From: JBDTMT01 sp033764095
Lineage (GTDB): Bacteria; Desulfobacterota; Binatia; HRBIN30; CADEER01
Direction of reading: 5' to 3'
DNA length: 17,538 nt
Assembly (NCBI GenBank): GCA_033764095.1
Contig: JANRJF010000037.1
Span: forward strand, 1 to 17,538
Part shown: positions 14,436-17,538 of the stretch, one piece after another
Numbering within the stretch: the first letter of the stretch is position 1
Layout: the number at the start of each line of letters is the position of its first letter
Notes under the pieces: generated by a model
Told to the model about the DNA's origin: nothing
Databases searched by the model: none
Seen by the model: the letters and a program-made list of their open reading frames with translations, nothing else
Position numbers and translations under genes: made by a program

Positions 14436-15584
14436 ATGCACACGCGCGTCACCAAGATGCTCGGCATCGACTTTCCCATCCTGGCGTTCACGCACTGTCG
14501 TGACGTGGTGGCGGCGGTGTCGAACGCCGGCGGGCTCGGCGTGCTCGGCGCCGTGGCGCACACGCCCGAGCAGCTCGACATCGACCTCAAGTGGATTGCC
14601 GAGCAGACCAGGGGGCGGCCGTTCGGCGTCGACCTGTTGATCCCGCGCAAGTACGTCGGCGCGGAGTCCGGCGGACTCGACCGCGGCAGCCTGCAGGCCA
14701 TGCTGCCGCCGGAGCACCGCGAGTGGATCGAGCAGGTGCTGGAGCGCTACGGCGTGCCGCCGCTGCCGCCGCCGGCGGGCGACAGTGAGCGCGCGCAGCG
14801 CGGCATGGCGGGGCTGCGCGTCGATGCGAAGAGCATGGAGCCGCTGATCGAGGTGTCGTTCGCGCACAAGGTCGCGCTGATGGCGTCGGCGCTCGGCACG
14901 CCGCCGCAGTGGCTGGTCGAGCGGGCGCACGCCAACAACACGCCGGTCGCCGCGCTCGCCGGCCGCATCGACCACGCCGTCGCCCACCAGCAGGCCGGCT
15001 GTGACCTGATCATCGCCCAGGGGACCGAGGGCGGCGGCCACACCGGTGAGATCGCCACCATGGTGCTGGTGCCGCAGGTGGTCGACGCGGTGGCGCCGAC
15101 GCCGGTGCTGGCCGCCGGCGGCATCGCCAGCGGCCGCCAGATGGCGGCGGCGCTGGCGCTCGGCGCCGAGGGCGTCTGGTGCGGCTCGGTGTGGCTGACC
15201 ACGCACGAGGCGGAGACCTCGCCGACCATACGCGAGAAGTTCCTCGCCGCCAGCTCGTCGGACACGCGGCGGTCGCGTTCGCTGACCGGCAAGCCGGCGC
15301 GCATGTTGCGCAGCGCCTGGACCGACGCCTGGGACGAGCCCGACGCGCCGCAGCCGCTGCCGATGCCGCTGCAGAGCATGCTGGTCGCCGACGCGCAGCG
15401 CCGCATCCACCGCGTCGCCCACCAGGCAGATTCGCCGGTGCGCCCGCTGGTCACCTACTTCGTCGGCCAGGTGGTCGGGCAGATGAACGTTCCGATGTCG
15501 GCGCGCGACGTCGTGCGCGAGATGGTCGAGGAGTGCCTCGACACGATGGAGCGCATGAACGGCGTCTTCGCCGATCCCGAGTGA
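14436..15584 (+). CDS. Nitronate monooxygenase / 2-nitropropane dioxygenase-like flavoprotein
   Basis: A 382-residue TIM-barrel protein of the FMN-dependent NMO family. Visible parts are the N-terminal GIDFPILA and NAGGLGVLGA, the central LIIAQGTEGGGHTG with His202 as the probable catalytic base, and the phosphate-binding PVLAAGGIASGRQMAAALALGAEGVWCGS. NMOs oxidise alkyl nitronates to carbonyl compounds and nitrite. The same fold is used by FabK-type enoyl reductases, but the GGGHTG motif and absence of other fatty-acid-synthesis genes favour NMO. The charged C-terminal 120 residues (LTGKPARMLRSAWTDAW onward) are typical of the longer subgroup. The start is ATG 14436, just before the first conserved residues. 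Upstream is only a REP-like hairpin and no clear ribosome site. It converges on the radical SAM gene, with 9 bp between the stops. Confidence 0.88.
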   Translation: MHTRVTKMLGIDFPILAFTHCRDVVAAVSNAGGLGVLGAVAHTPEQLDIDLKWIAEQTRGRPFGVDLLIPRKYVGAESGGLDRGSLQAMLPPEHREWIEQVLERYGVPPLPPPAGDSERAQRGMAGLRVDAKSMEPLIEVSFAHKVALMASALGTPPQWLVERAHANNTPVAALAGRIDHAVAHQQAGCDLIIAQGTEGGGHTGEIATMVLVPQVVDAVAPTPVLAAGGIASGRQMAAALALGAEGVWCGSVWLTTHEAETSPTIREKFLAASSSDTRRSRSLTGKPARMLRSAWTDAWDEPDAPQPLPMPLQSMLVADAQRRIHRVAHQADSPVRPLVTYFVGQVVGQMNVPMSARDVVREMVEECLDTMERMNGVFADPE

Positions 15585-15593
15585 GCGCGGCGC

Positions 15594-16745
<1,152 letters not shown>

Positions 16746-16802
16746 CGCGTCGCCCTAGTGCCGCCGTCGCGCGACTGTCAATGGCGCGAACCGCGCCGGA
16801 TT

Positions 16803-16828
16803 CCCGCCCCGCATCAGCGGGGGGAGGG
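16803..16828. repeat. REP-like hairpin between two minus-strand genes
   Basis: CCCGCCCCGC (16803-16812) pairs imperfectly with GCGGGGGGAGGG (16817-16828) around a 4-nt loop. Read on the minus strand it resembles the hairpin at 14356-14379. It lies 1 bp beyond the stop of the isochorismatase-fold gene and may attenuate read-through into the radical SAM gene. The rest of the 84-bp gap shows nothing clear. Confidence 0.45.
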
Positions 16829-16829
16829 A

Positions 16830-17447
16830 TCAGCGCCAGGCGGCGATGACGTCGTCCACCGGTGCGATCGTCGCCAGCAGGCGCAGCGTGTTGGTGAGCA
16901 CCGCCTCGACGTAGTCGTCCGGCGTGCCGGTGACCGCCTGGCGCGGGATGACCACCTGGTAGCCGGCATTGACCGCTTCGATGGTCATGCCGGTGATGCC
17001 GATGTTGACCGACACGCCGGTGGCGACGACGGTCCTGACGCCGAGGTTGCGCAGCAGCTGGTCGAGCTCGGTGCCGTGAAAGGGCGTGACGCCGTGGAAG
17101 CGCGTCAGCACGAACTCGTTGTCGCGCGGCGCCAGCTGCTCGACCACGGCCTGGCGCGCCGAGCCCGGCACCAGCGGCTCGCCCTTGCGGCCGAGCGCCA
17201 GCAGCAGGCAGTTGGCCGGCGTCCCCGCCGAGTCGGGCCGCCGCGCCATGGTCAGGTAGAAGACCGGCACCTGCGCCGCGCGCGCGGCATCCAGCACGCG
17301 CTTGAGATGCCCGATCGTCCCGTGGCGCCTGACGGCCTCGCCGAGCGCCCCGAGCGCCGCCGTCTCGCCGACGATGCCCTCCTGGCACTCCATGATGAGG
17401 AGCGCGGTGCTGGTTGGAGCGAGCAAGCTTTTCAGATCGACAGGCAT
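16830..17447 (-). CDS. Isochorismatase-fold (cysteine hydrolase family) protein lacking the usual triad
   Basis: A 205-residue protein of the isochorismatase/cysteine hydrolase superfamily in full length. It has TALLIMECQEG at the first strand, PVFYLTMARR, FHGVTPFHGTELDQLLRNLG, and VVATGVSVNIGITGMTIEAV with AGYQVVIPRQAV at the C-terminal core. In active members the catalytic residues are an Asp in 'lliD.Q', a Lys before the '..F..T.Ld' segment and a Cys in 'v.v.T...C'. Here the aligned positions are Glu20, Thr115 or Arg116, and Gly150, so all three differ. It may be a non-hydrolytic member or use other chemistry. The start is ATG 17447. The sequence upstream is C-rich on this strand, with no ribosome site or promoter that I can see. 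It is followed by the radical SAM gene. Confidence 0.88.
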   Translation of the reverse strand: MPVDLKSLLAPTSTALLIMECQEGIVGETAALGALGEAVRRHGTIGHLKRVLDAARAAQVPVFYLTMARRPDSAGTPANCLLLALGRKGEPLVPGSARQAVVEQLAPRDNEFVLTRFHGVTPFHGTELDQLLRNLGVRTVVATGVSVNIGITGMTIEAVNAGYQVVIPRQAVTGTPDDYVEAVLTNTLRLLATIAPVDDVIAAWR

Positions 17448-17538
17448 GGCGGTGGGGTTGGGGGGTGTGGGGGTGGGGGTTGGGGCAGAGCCACGGGTTC
17501 CCCCACCCCCCCACCCCCCCACCCCCCCCCCCCCACAA
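17448..17538. repeat. Low-complexity G-run/C-run fold-back at the window edge
   Basis: Plus-strand bases 17451-17485 are runs of G broken by T, then a short mixed stretch, then runs of C broken by A to the end of the window. The two halves are roughly complementary and could fold back on each other; the G half could also form a quadruplex. It holds no gene. A C-homopolymer at the edge can also reflect a sequencing or assembly limit, so its exact length should not be trusted. Confidence 0.6.

Noticed and set aside
15585..15593. Terminator or precursor-peptide gene between the nitronate monooxygenase and radical SAM genes
   Set aside because: The stops are only 9 bp apart, leaving no room for either beyond a very short GC stem.

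Overview
The window is a GC-rich (estimated by eye at just under 70% G+C), gene-dense bacterial chromosome segment. It carries 13 protein genes that I can support, one of them cut by the left edge. There is no rRNA, tRNA, CRISPR array, transposase or phage gene. The gene mix suggests an uncultured soil or groundwater bacterium of the old 'Deltaproteobacteria' sphere. It includes a FadD19-like acyl-CoA synthetase, a crotonase, DUF3604, an SRPBCC/AHSA1 protein, secreted dockerin-like and DUF1566 proteins with Thr/Pro linkers, and a large winged-helix/AAA/TPR regulator. My best guess is Candidatus Binatota (Desulfobacterota_B), with Myxococcota as the alternative. This placement is inference from gene content and was not tested by a search.

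Layout, left to right. Positions 1-3097, plus strand: the 3' end of an enoyl-CoA hydratase gene, a TetR regulator, and a secreted DUF3604 metallohydrolase-like protein. Positions 3098-3278 are an intergenic stretch built on a long inverted repeat, followed by a small multi-pass membrane protein (3279-3659). This converges on a dodecin gene (minus, 3702-3914), with a hairpin in the 42 bp between their ends. Positions 3915-4113 are a divergent intergenic region with a cruciform-like heptamer repeat. Next come an amidase (4114-5562) and a hexapeptide acyltransferase (5559-6170) that overlap by ATGA and are probably translationally coupled. An SRPBCC protein (6326-6775) sits between two arrays of a GAYGAGC heptamer. 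It converges on the FadD19-like acyl-CoA synthetase (minus, 6868-8511), whose stop codon lies inside the repeat array. The big AAA/TPR regulator (minus, 8650-11730) is divergent from two secreted low-complexity proteins: a dockerin-like one (11879-12931) and a DUF1566/Cys-rich one (13010-14347). A nitronate monooxygenase-like flavoprotein (14436-15584) converges on a minus-strand pair: an isochorismatase-fold protein (16830-17447), then a radical SAM protein (15594-16745). The right edge is a G-run/C-run fold-back of low complexity.

How the genes work together. The crotonase, the TetR regulator and the acyl-CoA synthetase fit fatty-acid or steroid-side-chain activation and beta-oxidation. The amidase, nitronate monooxygenase and isochorismatase-like protein add small-molecule nitrogen chemistry. 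No single coherent new pathway or defence system is visible. The less ordinary features are the number of different short-period repeats confined to intergenic DNA, an isochorismatase-fold protein without its catalytic triad, a radical SAM protein with a SPASM-like cysteine region at its N-terminus, a degenerate dockerin, and possible 11-bp-spaced operator repeats between the large regulator and the secreted-protein genes.
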